Positions 16,616-25,522 of a stretch of 64,000 nucleotides of DNA are shown here, piece after piece. This stretch comes from Oscillibacter valericigenes (GTDB lineage Bacteria > Bacillota > Clostridia > Oscillospirales > Oscillospiraceae), in the NCBI RefSeq assembly GCF_021531435.1, contig NZ_JAFBIS010000011.1, positions 1 through 64,000 of the forward strand, in the 5' to 3' direction. Made by a program: the position numbers and the translations under genes. The notes beneath the pieces were generated by a model. It was not told where the DNA came from, did no database searches, and saw only the letters and a program-made list of their open reading frames with translations. The stretch's first letter is position 1. Each line of letters opens with the position of its first letter.

Positions 16616-16649
16616 AAAAATGCCTGGAGCAGTGCTCCAGGCATTTTTT
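16615..16649. terminator. Bidirectional terminator
   Basis: An A-tract, TGCCTGGAGCA, a short loop, GCTCCAGGCA and a T-tract. It lies between the convergent MATE and GNAT genes and has U-tracts on both strands. Confidence 0.92.
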
Positions 16650-17169
16650 ACAGCTTTTTTTCATAGCAGTTCAGGACTTCCCGAATGATGCCCTGGAAAA
16701 AGAATTCCGAAGCGCCGGCGTATCGGTAGCCCAGGGAGGGATACAGGCGGTTGGCCGGGAGATTGCCCTCCCAGGTGTCCAGCCGCATGACGGCTTTACC
16801 CCGGCGGCGGGCCTCCTCCTCGCAGAAGGCCACCATCCGCCGGGCCAGGCCCCGGCCGCTTCGGTCAGGATGGATGCAGAGCGTATGGAGCACGCCCACC
16901 TGCTCCGCTTCGGCGGGGATGATCCAGGGGATGCGGGCGTATTCCGGGGGCTGGATGCCGTTGAGGGTCGCCACGCCCCAGAGGAAGCCGTCCTCCTCCC
17001 CGACATACAGGGTCCCGGTCTCCAGCGACTGCCGGGCGGTATCGGCGGTGGGGTACTTTCCCCGCTGCCAGTTGGTGTAGACGGGTCCGGTCTCCTCCCG
17101 GTCCAAAATGGCGTCGTAGACGGCGGCGATGGCGGGCAGGTCGGCGGCGGCAGCGGGTCGAATGGTCAT
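16648..17169 (-). CDS. GNAT-family N-acetyltransferase
   Basis: 173 residues with one GNAT domain. Motif A is VGVLHTLCIHPDRSGRGLAR (about 88-107), the acetyl-CoA pyrophosphate loop being R-x-G-R-G-L-A. Motif B is LPANRLYPSLGYRYAG. AAGGAGA precedes the ATG. The acceptor substrate is not evident. Monocistronic, convergent with the MATE gene. Confidence 0.88.
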   Translation of the reverse strand: MTIRPAAAADLPAIAAVYDAILDREETGPVYTNWQRGKYPTADTARQSLETGTLYVGEEDGFLWGVATLNGIQPPEYARIPWIIPAEAEQVGVLHTLCIHPDRSGRGLARRMVAFCEEEARRRGKAVMRLDTWEGNLPANRLYPSLGYRYAGASEFFFQGIIREVLNCYEKKL

Positions 17170-17186
17170 AGGCGTCTCTCCTTGTG

Positions 17187-17221
17187 AAACCAGGCGCGCC
17201 CGGATAAGGCGCGCCTGGTTT
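17187..17221 (-). terminator. Terminator after ftsH
   Basis: AAACCAGGCGCGCC (17187-17200) pairs with GGCGCGCCTGGTTT (17208-17221). It lies five bases beyond the ftsH stop on the minus strand. Confidence 0.75.
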
Positions 17222-17225
17222 GGTT

Positions 17226-19421
17226 TTATTCGTTGGGCTCCTTGGGACTATCCGGCGATTCGCCGGCTTCCGCATCAGGTTCGGCCGCTTCTTCGGCGGG
17301 CTCCTCCGGGGCTTCGATCTTCTGGGAGATCATGTGGACCTTCTTGGCGGGAGCCTCAATGACCTCCGGCTGGGAGGGGCGGAAGCCGCTCTCCTGGGAA
17401 CGGGTGGAGGCGTAGGAGTCTTCCACCAGCTCGGGGTCCCGGCCCTCGATGATGGCCACCATCTCGGCGCCGGTGATGGTCTCCTTTTCCAGCAGGTAGG
17501 CCACGACCTTGTCCATGTCCTCCCGGTTGGCCTTCAGAATTTCCACGGCCTCCCGGTAGCACTTGTCCAGGATCTCCTTCACCGCCTGGTCCATCCGGGC
17601 GGCGGTGTCCTGGGCGCAGTCCATGCCGTAGCCTCCGTCCAGGTACTGGTTGCGGCGGGAGGCCAGGGCCATCATGCCGAACTCGTCGCTCATGCCGAAC
17701 ATGGCCACCATGTTTCTCGCCACATTGGTTGCGTCCTGAATGTCCTGGGACGCGCCGTTGGTCATGGTGTTCATCACCACTTCCTCGGCGGCACGGCCGC
17801 CCATGGAGACGGTGATCTTCGCCATCAGCTCGTCACGGGTGCGCAGCTCCGTCTTGTCCTCCTCGGGCATCAGCAGGGTGTAGCCCAGAGAACCCTGGGT
17901 GTGGGGGACGATGGTGATCTTCTGCACCGGCTCGGTGTTCTTCTGCTTGTAGGCGACCATGGCGTGGCCGACCTCGTGATAGGCCACCAGTTTCTTCTCG
18001 AACTCGGTGAGGACGCTGCCCTTTTTCTCCGTGCCGGCGATGACCAGCTCAAAGGCGGCCAGCAGGTCCTCCTGGGTCACCAGCTTGCGGCCCTTGCGGA
18101 CGGCCCGCAGGGCGGCCTCGTTGACGAGGTTTGCAAGGTCGGCACCCACGCAGCCGGCGGTGGCCAGGGCCACCTTCTTGAGGTTCACATCCTCCGCCAG
18201 CTTGATGTTGCGGGTGTGGACCTGGAGGGTGGCGAGACGGCCAGCCAGGTTGGGCCGGTCGATGATGATGCGGCGGTCGAACCGGCCGGGACGCAGCAGC
18301 GCCTGGTCCAGGACCTCGGGCCGGTTGGTGGCGGCCAGCAGGATGATGCCCTTGGTGGGGTCGAAGCCATCCATCTCCGCCAGGAGCTGGTTCAATGTCT
18401 GTTCCCGCTCGTCGTTGCCGCCCATGCGGTTGTCGCGGGATTTGCCGATGGTGTCGATCTCGTCGATGAACACGATGCAGGGGGCCACCTTGGAGGCCTC
18501 TTTGAACAGGTCGCGGACACGGGAGGCGCCCACGCCCACGAACATCTCCACAAAGTCGGAGCCGGAGATGGAGAAGAAGGGCACGTTGGCTTCGCCGGCC
18601 ACGGCCTTTGCCAGCAGCGTCTTGCCGGTGCCCGGAGGGCCTACCAGCAGCGCGCCCTTGGGGAGCTTGGCGCCGATCTCGGTGTACTTGCCGGGATTGT
18701 GGAGGAAGTCGATGATCTCCGTCAGGGATTCCTTGGCCTCGTCCTGGCCAGCTACATCGGCAAAGGTGACGCCGGTGGACTTCTCCATATACACCTTGGC
18801 GTTGGCCTTGCCCACGCCGCCGATGCCGCCGATACCGCCCATGCCGCCTTTTTTCGCCATCCAGCTCATCAGCAGGGACATCACCAGCAGAATGATGATG
18901 AAGGGCAGGATGTTCAGGAGGATGACCATGAGGGTGCTCATGGGAGGCTCATACTCGGTGATGATCTGAATGTCCGCGTCTTCCAGCCGGGCGATGGCGG
19001 CGTCGTTGGACTCCTTCTGAACGGTGAAGAAGCGCAGGGTGGTCTGCTGCTCCTGGCCGATGGGGTTGTCATAGGTATAGAGGACATTTCCCCGGTCATC
19101 CGCGCCGGTCTTGGTGTAGACGGTGCCCTGGCTGTCTGTGTAGGTGTAGCCGTCCCTGGGTGTGATGACCAGGATGGACTCGTCGTTGTCGAAGGCCACG
19201 GAATCCACCTGGCCGGCCTCCACCATATCCAGGAAATCGCCGTATACCAGCTCCACGGAGGAGGACGAGTGGCCGGCGCTGGTCATGTAGGTCCCGGCGT
19301 AACTGATGATGGCGGTCAAAATCACCGCCCAGCAGAGCAGGGAGATGACGCCCCGCCAATTGCTGCCGCCCGGTTTGTTTCCGCCGGGTTTATTGGGCTT
19401 GTTTTTGTTGTTCTGGTCCAT
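17226..19421 (-). CDS. ftsH: ATP-dependent zinc metalloprotease FtsH
   Basis: 731 residues. Two membrane segments (about 22-45 and 165-190) flank an external domain. The AAA+ module has Walker A GPPGTGKT (about 260-267), Walker B IVFIDEID, and the second region of homology ATNRPEVLDQALLRPGRFDR. The zinc protease motif is HEVGH (His near residue 481). A Pro/Glu/Ala-rich tail of about 65 residues closes the protein. FtsH degrades membrane and unfolded cytosolic proteins. AAAGGAG lies nine bases before ATG 19421. It is divergent from rlmB. Confidence 0.97.
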   Translation of the reverse strand: MDQNNKNKPNKPGGNKPGGSNWRGVISLLCWAVILTAIISYAGTYMTSAGHSSSSVELVYGDFLDMVEAGQVDSVAFDNDESILVITPRDGYTYTDSQGTVYTKTGADDRGNVLYTYDNPIGQEQQTTLRFFTVQKESNDAAIARLEDADIQIITEYEPPMSTLMVILLNILPFIIILLVMSLLMSWMAKKGGMGGIGGIGGVGKANAKVYMEKSTGVTFADVAGQDEAKESLTEIIDFLHNPGKYTEIGAKLPKGALLVGPPGTGKTLLAKAVAGEANVPFFSISGSDFVEMFVGVGASRVRDLFKEASKVAPCIVFIDEIDTIGKSRDNRMGGNDEREQTLNQLLAEMDGFDPTKGIILLAATNRPEVLDQALLRPGRFDRRIIIDRPNLAGRLATLQVHTRNIKLAEDVNLKKVALATAGCVGADLANLVNEAALRAVRKGRKLVTQEDLLAAFELVIAGTEKKGSVLTEFEKKLVAYHEVGHAMVAYKQKNTEPVQKITIVPHTQGSLGYTLLMPEEDKTELRTRDELMAKITVSMGGRAAEEVVMNTMTNGASQDIQDATNVARNMVAMFGMSDEFGMMALASRRNQYLDGGYGMDCAQDTAARMDQAVKEILDKCYREAVEILKANREDMDKVVAYLLEKETITGAEMVAIIEGRDPELVEDSYASTRSQESGFRPSQPEVIEAPAKKVHMISQKIEAPEEPAEEAAEPDAEAGESPDSPKEPNE

Positions 19422-19470
19422 GTATGAAAACTCCTTTCAGGGTAACGAACATTGAAAATATTTATGTTGC

Positions 19471-19499
19471 AGTATACCACAAAGGAAACGGAGCCACAA
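19471..19499 (-). promoter_or_regulatory. ftsH promoter
   Basis: Minus strand TTGTGG (19494-19499), a 17-base spacer and TATACT (19471-19476). The sequence TGTGGTATACT is also found in the divergent rlmB promoter. Confidence 0.65.
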
Positions 19500-19542
19500 G
19501 GACGGCGGCGGCTTTTTTGATGAAGTTTCTGTAAATTCATGC

Positions 19543-19571
19543 TTTATTGTGCCCCGCCTCTGTGGTATACT
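19543..19571 (+). promoter_or_regulatory. rlmB promoter
   Basis: TTTATT (19543-19548), a 17-base spacer and TATACT (19566-19571), 42 bases before ATG 19614. The -35 box is weak; the region around -10 (TGTGGTATACT) matches the ftsH promoter in inverse orientation. Confidence 0.6.
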
Positions 19572-19613
19572 AACACAGAATATGACAGAATTTTCGACTG
19601 CGAGGGTTACGAT

Positions 19614-20381
19614 ATGGACGAACAGAGAAAAAACGGACTGACCGCCGAGGCTGACGGCATCATCGAGGGACGCAACGCCGTCATCGAGGCCCTGCGGGCG
19701 GGGGAAAACATTGACAAAATTTACCTCCAGAAGGGGGAGACGGACAAGACGCTGGGGCACATCGCCTCCAAGGCCCGGGCGGCGGGCGTCGTGGTGGTGG
19801 AGGCCGACAAGCGGAAGCTGGACGGCATGAGCCGCACCCACGCCCACCAGGGCGTCATCGCCCTGGCGGCGGTGCGGGAGTACGTCAGCGTGGAGAGCAT
19901 CCTCCAGGCCGCCGCCGACAAGGGGGAGAACCCCCTGCTGGTCATCTGCGACGAAATTTCCGACCCCCACAACCTGGGCGCCATCATCCGCACCGCCGAG
20001 TGCGCCGGGGCCCACGGGGTCGTCATCCCCAAGCGCCGCAGCGCGGGCCTCACCGCTGTGGTGGCGAAGACCTCCGCGGGAGCGGTGGCTCACGTGCCCG
20101 TGGCCCGGGTGCCCAACATCCCCGCCCTGCTGAAGGACCTGAAAAAGCAGGGCGTGTGGGTCTTCGGCACGGCGGCGGACGGCACCACGAACCTGTATGA
20201 CGCCGACCTGAAAGGCCCCGCCGCCATCGTCATCGGCAGCGAGGGCGAGGGCATGACCCGGCTGGCGGCGGAGAACTGCGATTTCCTGGTGAGCATCCCC
20301 ATGCGGGGAAAGCTGAACTCTCTGAATGCCTCCGCCGCGGCTGCGATCCTGCTGTACGAGGCGGTCCGGCAGCGTGGATAA
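19614..20381 (+). CDS. rlmB: SpoU/TrmH-family RNA 2'-O-methyltransferase (RlmB-like)
   Basis: 255 residues from ATG 19614. An N-terminal substrate-binding domain begins GIIEGRNAVIEALRAGE. The SPOUT methyltransferase domain has motif 1 NLGAIIRTAECAGAHGV, motif 2 IVIGSEGEGM and motif 3 IPMRGKLNSLNASAAAAI, which together form the knotted S-adenosylmethionine site. The family methylates the ribose of a 23S rRNA guanosine (Gm2251 for RlmB); the exact target here is by homology. GAGGG lies before the start. A longer in-frame start at 19539 lies upstream of the promoter and was rejected. Confidence 0.92.
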   Translation: MDEQRKNGLTAEADGIIEGRNAVIEALRAGENIDKIYLQKGETDKTLGHIASKARAAGVVVVEADKRKLDGMSRTHAHQGVIALAAVREYVSVESILQAAADKGENPLLVICDEISDPHNLGAIIRTAECAGAHGVVIPKRRSAGLTAVVAKTSAGAVAHVPVARVPNIPALLKDLKKQGVWVFGTAADGTTNLYDADLKGPAAIVIGSEGEGMTRLAAENCDFLVSIPMRGKLNSLNASAAAAILLYEAVRQRG

Positions 20382-20396
20382 GCGGGGGAGCGTGTC

Positions 20397-22460
20397 ATGG
20401 CTGACAAAAAAGACGACCTGCGGCTGGACGACACCCTGCTGACCGACGTGCCGCCGGAGGGGGAGGACTACTCCCTGGAGGAGATCCTGGCGGAGTTCGG
20501 CGACCGGCGGGAGCCGAAGCTCCTGACTGAGGAGCCAAAACCAGAGCCAAAGCCGGAACCAAAACCGGACCCCGCACCGGACCCCGCCCTGGCGGCGGAG
20601 CAGGCCCGGCAGGAGGCCCGGGACAAGCTGCTGGCCCAGGCGGTGGACCTGGAGAAGCTGGAAAAAGATCTGCCCAGGGCGCCCCGGCCCGTCTCCCTGG
20701 AGGAAGTGGTGGGCAGTACCGTGGACGCGGTGATGGAGGACAGCCGCGAGCCGATCATGAAGCCGAAGCGGGGGCTGTTCTCCCGGCGGCCCCTGGAGGA
20801 GACGGAGACGCTGTACGGTCCGCCGGAGCCGGAACCGGAGCCTGACCCGGAGCCCATCGGCCCGGAGGAGGACCTGTGCAACGCGGCGGCGGACTGGCGG
20901 GAGCGGTATCAGAGGACCCGGGGCACCCTGGTCCCGGCGCTGCTCATCGGCCTGGTGCCTACGCTTCTGGCGGCGGTGGAGCAATACGGCATTACCGTGC
21001 CCATGTGGAGCGGGGACATCCGCTTCCAGAGCATCGTGGTGCTGACCTGCCTGGCACTGAATATCCTGCTGTGCCGGAGCGTGTTCAAAAAGGGCTTTTT
21101 GATGGCGGCCCGGAAGCGGTGCGTCAGCGAGCTTCTGATTTCCATCTCCGCCCTGGCGGCGGCGGCGGACTGCGCCGCCTGCCTGCTTGTGCCGGAGCGG
21201 ACGGCGGTGCCGCCCTACGGCGGCGCGGCCTGTCTGGCCCTGGTGTTCGCCCAGTGGGGCGTCAGCCGCCAGTGCCGGGGCATGTACGATATGTTCCGGG
21301 CGGCGTCTCTGGACGACGAGCCGCCCTATCTGGTGACGGACACCGACCGGGGCGCCTGCAAGCAGCGGGGGAGCGTGCCGGGGTTCTACACCACCTCCAT
21401 GAAGGACGACGCGGCCACCCTCTGGCAGACGGCGTTTCTGCCGCTGGTGCTGGTGGGCACCGTGGTGTTCGCGGGCCTCAGCTCATTGGGCCAGGGGCGG
21501 GGAAACGATTTCCTGCTGAACTGGTCCGCTATCCTGGCGGCGGGGGGCACCTTCGCCCTGCCCCTTTGCTGGTCCCTGTCCTGGTCCCGGCTGTCCCGCC
21601 ACCTGCAGCAGACTGGCTGCGCCGTGGCGGGCTGGGCCGGCGCGGAGAAGATCAGCCGCCGCCGGACTATGATCGTGACGGACGGCGACCTGTTCCCGCC
21701 GGGGACCCTGCGGCTCAACGGCGAACGGTTCTACGGCGAGGAGCGGCGAAAGGCGGTGGCCTACGCCGCCGCCATGGCCCGGAGCGCCGGCAGCGGCCTG
21801 GAGCGGCTGTTCAGCTCCCTGCTGCGGGAGGAGAACGGCCGGCATGAGACCGCCGACGACTTCAGCTTCTTCGAGGAGGGCGGCTGGTCCGCGGCCATCC
21901 ACGGGGAGTCCGTGCTGATGGGCACCGCCTCCTTCATGCGGAAGATGAACGTGCGGCTGCCGGGGGATGTCAACCTGAAAACCGGCGTGTTCCTGGCGGT
22001 GGACCGCCAGCTCATCGCCATTTTCGCGGTGAAGTACGAGCCGGCGGAGAACGTGGACTACGCCCTGCGGATGATGCGGCGCAGCCATATCACCCCCATT
22101 CTGGCGGCCCGGGACCCCAACATCACCCCGGCGCTTTTGAAGCGCAAGTTCCACAAGGGCGTGAAGGTGGAGTACCCCGACCTCACCAGCCGGGTGGCCC
22201 TCAGCGAGGCGGAGAACGACCGGGACCTGCCCCGGGCGCTGCTGTTCCGGGAGGGCCTGCTGCCCTACGCCGAGACGGTGACGGGCAGCCGGAAGCTGTG
22301 CAGGTCCGTCCATCTGGCGGCGGTGCTGGGCATCCTGGGGAGCGCGGCGGGGACGCTGCTGGCGTTCTACCTGGTGTTCCTGGGGTCCTACGAGCTGCTG
22401 ACGCCGCTGTCGCTGGTGGTGTTTCTGCTGCTGTGGCTGGTGCCGGTGCTGCTGGTTTAA
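20397..22460 (+). CDS. Large membrane protein resembling a degenerate P-type ATPase
   Basis: 687 residues. The N-terminal 170 residues are acidic and Pro/Glu-rich, with KPEPKPEPKPDPAPDP-type repeats. Then come about six membrane segments (from about 178 to 420), a soluble domain, and two C-terminal segments. The soluble part recalls a P-type ATPase core: IHGESVLMGTASFMRKM resembles the nucleotide-domain loop, and AVDRQLIAIFAVKY with ILAARDPNITPALL resembles the hinge. The phosphorylation motif DKTGT is absent; the matching place reads VTDGDLFPPGTL (about 425-436). So it is probably not an ion pump. It follows rlmB by 15 bases with GGGGGAG before ATG. Function unknown. Confidence 0.6.
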   Translation: MADKKDDLRLDDTLLTDVPPEGEDYSLEEILAEFGDRREPKLLTEEPKPEPKPEPKPDPAPDPALAAEQARQEARDKLLAQAVDLEKLEKDLPRAPRPVSLEEVVGSTVDAVMEDSREPIMKPKRGLFSRRPLEETETLYGPPEPEPEPDPEPIGPEEDLCNAAADWRERYQRTRGTLVPALLIGLVPTLLAAVEQYGITVPMWSGDIRFQSIVVLTCLALNILLCRSVFKKGFLMAARKRCVSELLISISALAAAADCAACLLVPERTAVPPYGGAACLALVFAQWGVSRQCRGMYDMFRAASLDDEPPYLVTDTDRGACKQRGSVPGFYTTSMKDDAATLWQTAFLPLVLVGTVVFAGLSSLGQGRGNDFLLNWSAILAAGGTFALPLCWSLSWSRLSRHLQQTGCAVAGWAGAEKISRRRTMIVTDGDLFPPGTLRLNGERFYGEERRKAVAYAAAMARSAGSGLERLFSSLLREENGRHETADDFSFFEEGGWSAAIHGESVLMGTASFMRKMNVRLPGDVNLKTGVFLAVDRQLIAIFAVKYEPAENVDYALRMMRRSHITPILAARDPNITPALLKRKFHKGVKVEYPDLTSRVALSEAENDRDLPRALLFREGLLPYAETVTGSRKLCRSVHLAAVLGILGSAAGTLLAFYLVFLGSYELLTPLSLVVFLLLWLVPVLLV

Positions 22461-22462
22461 AG

Positions 22463-22502
22463 AAAAAGAGGAGGGATGGACATGCATCTCTCCTCTTTTT
22501 TT
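22463..22502 (+). terminator. Terminator after the P-type-ATPase-like gene
   Basis: AAAAAGAGGAG and CTCCTCTTTTTTT form the stem, extended inside by GATG/CATC. It starts three bases after the stop codon. Confidence 0.85.
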
Positions 22503-22574
22503 GCTTTCCTTGCCAAAAATTTGGGGCTTTTTTTCTCTCTCCTGCCCAAAATGTTGAACCTGCCAAAATTTATG

Positions 22575-22603
22575 TTGTATTGGGCAGGGGAACGTTGTAT
22601 AAT
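22575..22603 (+). promoter_or_regulatory. Promoter of the EF-G-like gene
   Basis: TTGTAT (22575-22580), a 17-base spacer and a perfect TATAAT (22598-22603). The leader downstream holds a very GC-rich GGCGGCGCC/GGCGCCGCC hairpin (about 22618-22642) before the start codon. Confidence 0.7.
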
Positions 22604-22675
22604 TTCTACATTAGGGCTGGCGGCGCCGGCGGCGCCGCCGCGGACCACAGCACAACATAAGGAGTGGAATGAACA

Positions 22676-24751
22676 ATGAGCTATTCAGTACAGAACATCC
22701 GCAACGTCTGCCTGCTGGGACACAGCGGCAGCGGTAAGACCGCCCTGGCGGAGAGCCTGCTTTATATGACCGGCGCCATCGACCGGATGGGCCGTGTGGC
22801 GGACGGCAACACCGTCTGCGACTATGATCCCGAGGAGACCAAGCGGCAGATCTCCCTGTCTACCTCTGTGGCGCCCCTGGAGTTCACGGGCTGCCGCATC
22901 AATGTGCTGGACACCCCGGGCGCTTTTGATTTCTCCGGCGAGGTCATGGAGGCCCTGCGGGCCGCCGACGCCGCCGTCATCGTCTGCTCCGCCAAGGACG
23001 GCGTTTCCGTGGGCCTGGAGAAGGCCTGGAAATACTGCGAGGAGCGGAATATGCCCCGCTTCCTCTATATCTCCAAGACCGATGAGGAAAACAGCGACTA
23101 CAACGCCACCTTCGAGGCCCTGCGTGAGCACTTCGGCAAGAAGATCGCCCCCCTGGTGGTGCCCATCTGGGACGACAACAAGAAGGTCACCGGCATCATC
23201 GACGTGTTGAACAAGCGCGCCTACGAGATGCAGAACCTCAAGCGGGTGGAGATCGAGGTCCCCGCCGACAAGGAGGCCGTCATCACCGAGTTCAACGACG
23301 CCCTGAAGGAGTCCGTGGCCGAGACCAGCGAGGAGTTCATGGAGAAGTTCTTCGGCGGCGAGGATTTCACCTACGCCGAGATGATCCAGGGCCTGCGCCA
23401 GGGCGTCCGGGAGCTGAGCCTGTTCCCCGTGCTGTGCGGCTCCGCCGTCAACTGCATGGGCAGCCTGATGCTGATGGACTACATGGTGGACCTGCTGCCG
23501 AACCCCATGGAGGGCAACTACCACAAGGCCACCAAGTCCGACGGCGAGACCGAGGAATTCGTGGTCTCCCCCGGCGGCGTGCCCACCGCCTTCGTCTTCA
23601 AGACCGTCTCCGACCAGTACGGCAAGTATTCCTTCGTGAAGGTGCTCTCCGGCTCCATCACCCCCGATATGGCCATGGTCAACGCCCGCACCGGCTCCAC
23701 TGAGAAGCTGGGCCGCCTGTACACCATGCGGGGCAAGAAGGCCACCGAGGTCAAGGAGCTGACCTGCGGCGACATCGGCGCCATCGCCAAGATGGACAAG
23801 GTCAAGACCGGCGACACCCTGTGCGACCAGCGCAAGGTCGTGGCTCTGAAGAACATCCCCTTCGCGGAGCCCTGCTACTCCGTGGCCATCTCCCCCAAGA
23901 CCCGCGGCCAGGAGGACAAGATCGCTCAGGGCCTTGCCCGCCTGAACGAGGAGGACCCCTCCTTCTCCGTGGCCAACAACGCCGAGACCCACCAGATGGT
24001 TCTCTCCGGTGCCGGCGATATGCAGATCGATGTGCTGATCTCCAAGCTGAAGACCCGCTTCAACGTGGAGGCCGAGCTCAAGCCCGTCCGCGTGCCCTAC
24101 CGTGAGAAGATCCGCAAGACCGTCCAGAAGCAGGGCCGCCACAAGAAGCAGACCGGCGGCAGCGGCCAGTTCGGTGACGTGTGGATCCGCTTCGAGCCCC
24201 AGATGGAGCAGGACGACATGATCTTCGCCGAGGAAGTGTTCGGCGGCTCCGTGCCCAAGAACTTCTTCCCCGCCGTGGAAAAGGGCCTGCGCGAGGCCTG
24301 CGTCCACGGTCCTCTGGCCGGCTATCCCGTGGTGAACCTGAAGGCCGTCCTGTACGATGGCTCCTATCACCCCGTGGACTCCTCTGAAATCGCGTTCAAG
24401 ACCGCGGCCCAGCTGGCCTACAAGGCCGCTCTGCCCGAGGCCAATCCCGTCCTGCTGGAGCCTGTGGGCGAGCTGAAGGTCACCGTGCCCGACAGCTACA
24501 TGGGCGACGTCATCGGCGACCTGAACAAGCGCCGGGGCCGTGTCATGGGCATGGATCCCACCGGCGACGGCAGCCAGGTCATCTCCGCCGAGGTGCCTAT
24601 GGCCGAAATGGGCAGCTACGCCATCGACCTGCGGTCCATGACCCAGAGCCGCGGCAGCTTCACCTTCCACTTCGTCCGCTATGAGGATTGCCCCCCCGCG
24701 GCCCAGGAGAAGGCCATTGCCGAGGCCAAGGCGCTGGCTGAGAAGGAGTAA
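22676..24751 (+). CDS. Elongation factor G-like GTPase (EF-G paralogue)
   Basis: 691 residues with the EF-G domain order. G1 is GHSGSGKT (residues 15-22), G3 is DTPGAFDF (79-86) and G4 is SKTD (133-136). Domains II-V follow, including GGSGQFGDVWIRFEP in domain IV. Two departures from canonical EF-G stand out: G1 is not AHIDAGKTT, and the catalytic switch-II His of DTPGHVDF is Ala83. This places it with the EF-G2-like paralogues of Firmicutes and Actinobacteria, whose role is unclear, rather than the main translocase. Codons are strongly biased to C/G endings, suggesting high expression. Monocistronic. Confidence 0.88.
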   Translation: MSYSVQNIRNVCLLGHSGSGKTALAESLLYMTGAIDRMGRVADGNTVCDYDPEETKRQISLSTSVAPLEFTGCRINVLDTPGAFDFSGEVMEALRAADAAVIVCSAKDGVSVGLEKAWKYCEERNMPRFLYISKTDEENSDYNATFEALREHFGKKIAPLVVPIWDDNKKVTGIIDVLNKRAYEMQNLKRVEIEVPADKEAVITEFNDALKESVAETSEEFMEKFFGGEDFTYAEMIQGLRQGVRELSLFPVLCGSAVNCMGSLMLMDYMVDLLPNPMEGNYHKATKSDGETEEFVVSPGGVPTAFVFKTVSDQYGKYSFVKVLSGSITPDMAMVNARTGSTEKLGRLYTMRGKKATEVKELTCGDIGAIAKMDKVKTGDTLCDQRKVVALKNIPFAEPCYSVAISPKTRGQEDKIAQGLARLNEEDPSFSVANNAETHQMVLSGAGDMQIDVLISKLKTRFNVEAELKPVRVPYREKIRKTVQKQGRHKKQTGGSGQFGDVWIRFEPQMEQDDMIFAEEVFGGSVPKNFFPAVEKGLREACVHGPLAGYPVVNLKAVLYDGSYHPVDSSEIAFKTAAQLAYKAALPEANPVLLEPVGELKVTVPDSYMGDVIGDLNKRRGRVMGMDPTGDGSQVISAEVPMAEMGSYAIDLRSMTQSRGSFTFHFVRYEDCPPAAQEKAIAEAKALAEKE

Positions 24752-24761
24752 AATGAACCAG

Positions 24762-24793
24762 AAGTCCGGGGAGCGCAGCTCCCCGGACTTTTC
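24762..24793 (+). terminator. Terminator after the EF-G-like gene
   Basis: AAGTCCGGGGAGC, a short GCA loop and GCTCCCCGGACTTTT. Confidence 0.9.
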
Positions 24794-24811
24794 AGAAAAA
24801 AATTTCAATAT

Positions 24812-24854
24812 GTTGCATAAGCAACTAGCCGAAGCGGGGTTAGTCTGCTATAAT
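24812..24854 (+). promoter_or_regulatory. Rubrerythrin promoter with a palindrome
   Basis: An extended -10 (TGC-TATAAT, 24846-24854) has no good -35 at the usual spacing. Upstream, GTTGC-ATAA-GCAAC (24812-24825) is a perfect short palindrome in the place where an activator or repressor could act. PerR control is common for rubrerythrins, but this is not a PerR box. Confidence 0.55.
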
Positions 24855-24924
24855 CATACCATCCTGAGAGGGATATGCGAAAACGTTTTTTCGATTTTAT
24901 AATCAACATAAGGAGGATACAACT

Positions 24925-25488
24925 ATGAAAAAGTGGGTTTGCCAGGTTTGCGGCTATGTTTGGGAAGGCGAGACTCCTCCCGAGAAGTGCCCCCAGTGCG
25001 GTGTTCCCGCCTCTAAGTTCACCGAGCAGAAGGGCGAGCTGAGCTGGGCTGCCGAGCACGTTGTGGGCGTGGGCAAGTCTTTCGGCGCCGATGTGCCCGA
25101 GGAGGTCCAGAAGGAGATCATCGACGGCCTGAACGCCAACTTCATGGGCGAGTGCACCGAGGTCGGTATGTATCTGGCCATGGCCCGTGTCGCTCACCGC
25201 GAGGGCTATCCCGAGATCGGTGAGTATTGGCGCCGCGCCGCTCTGGAAGAGGCTGAGCACGCTGCCAAGTTCGCCGAGCTGCTGGGCGACGTCGTGACTG
25301 ACTCCACCAAGAAGAACCTGGAGATGCGCGTCGAGGCCGAGAACGGCGCCACCGCCGGCAAGTTCGAGCTGGCAAAGCTGGCCAAGAAGTACAACCTGGA
25401 CGCTATCCATGACACCGTCCATGAGATGGCCCGCGACGAGGCCCGTCACGGCAAAGCTTTCGCCGGCCTGCTGAAGCGTTACTTCTGA
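24925..25488 (+). CDS. Rubrerythrin with N-terminal rubredoxin domain (reverse rubrerythrin)
   Basis: 187 residues. A rubredoxin-like FeCys4 site comes first (Cys6, Cys9, Cys22, Cys25), then a four-helix ferritin-like diiron domain with [23 protein letters not shown] and [12 protein letters not shown] supplying the Glu and His ligands. Standard rubrerythrins have the opposite domain order. The family reduces hydrogen peroxide, and in reverse rubrerythrins of Clostridia also oxygen, using NADH-derived electrons. The last 17 codons appear to be contributed by the integrated element: a diverged copy of the same 3' end lies at 35,321-35,384. Confidence 0.93.
   Translation: MKKWVCQVCGYVWEGETPPEKCPQCGVPASKFTEQKGELSWAAEHVVGVGKSFGADVPEEVQKEIIDGLNANFMGECTEVGMYLAMARVAHREGYPEIGEYWRRAALEEAEHAAKFAELLGDVVTDSTKKNLEMRVEAENGATAGKFELAKLAKKYNLDAIHDTVHEMARDEARHGKAFAGLLKRYF
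25424..25439 (+). repeat. Left attachment core (attL)
   Basis: AGATGGCCCGCGACGA inside the rubrerythrin reading frame. Similarity to the right copy continues for 62 bases with four mismatches. On the right copy it starts exactly at this core, which is why the crossover is placed here. Confidence 0.7.
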
Positions 25489-25522
25489 TCGGCTGAAATC
25501 CCTGATACAGTAAGGATTTTCC

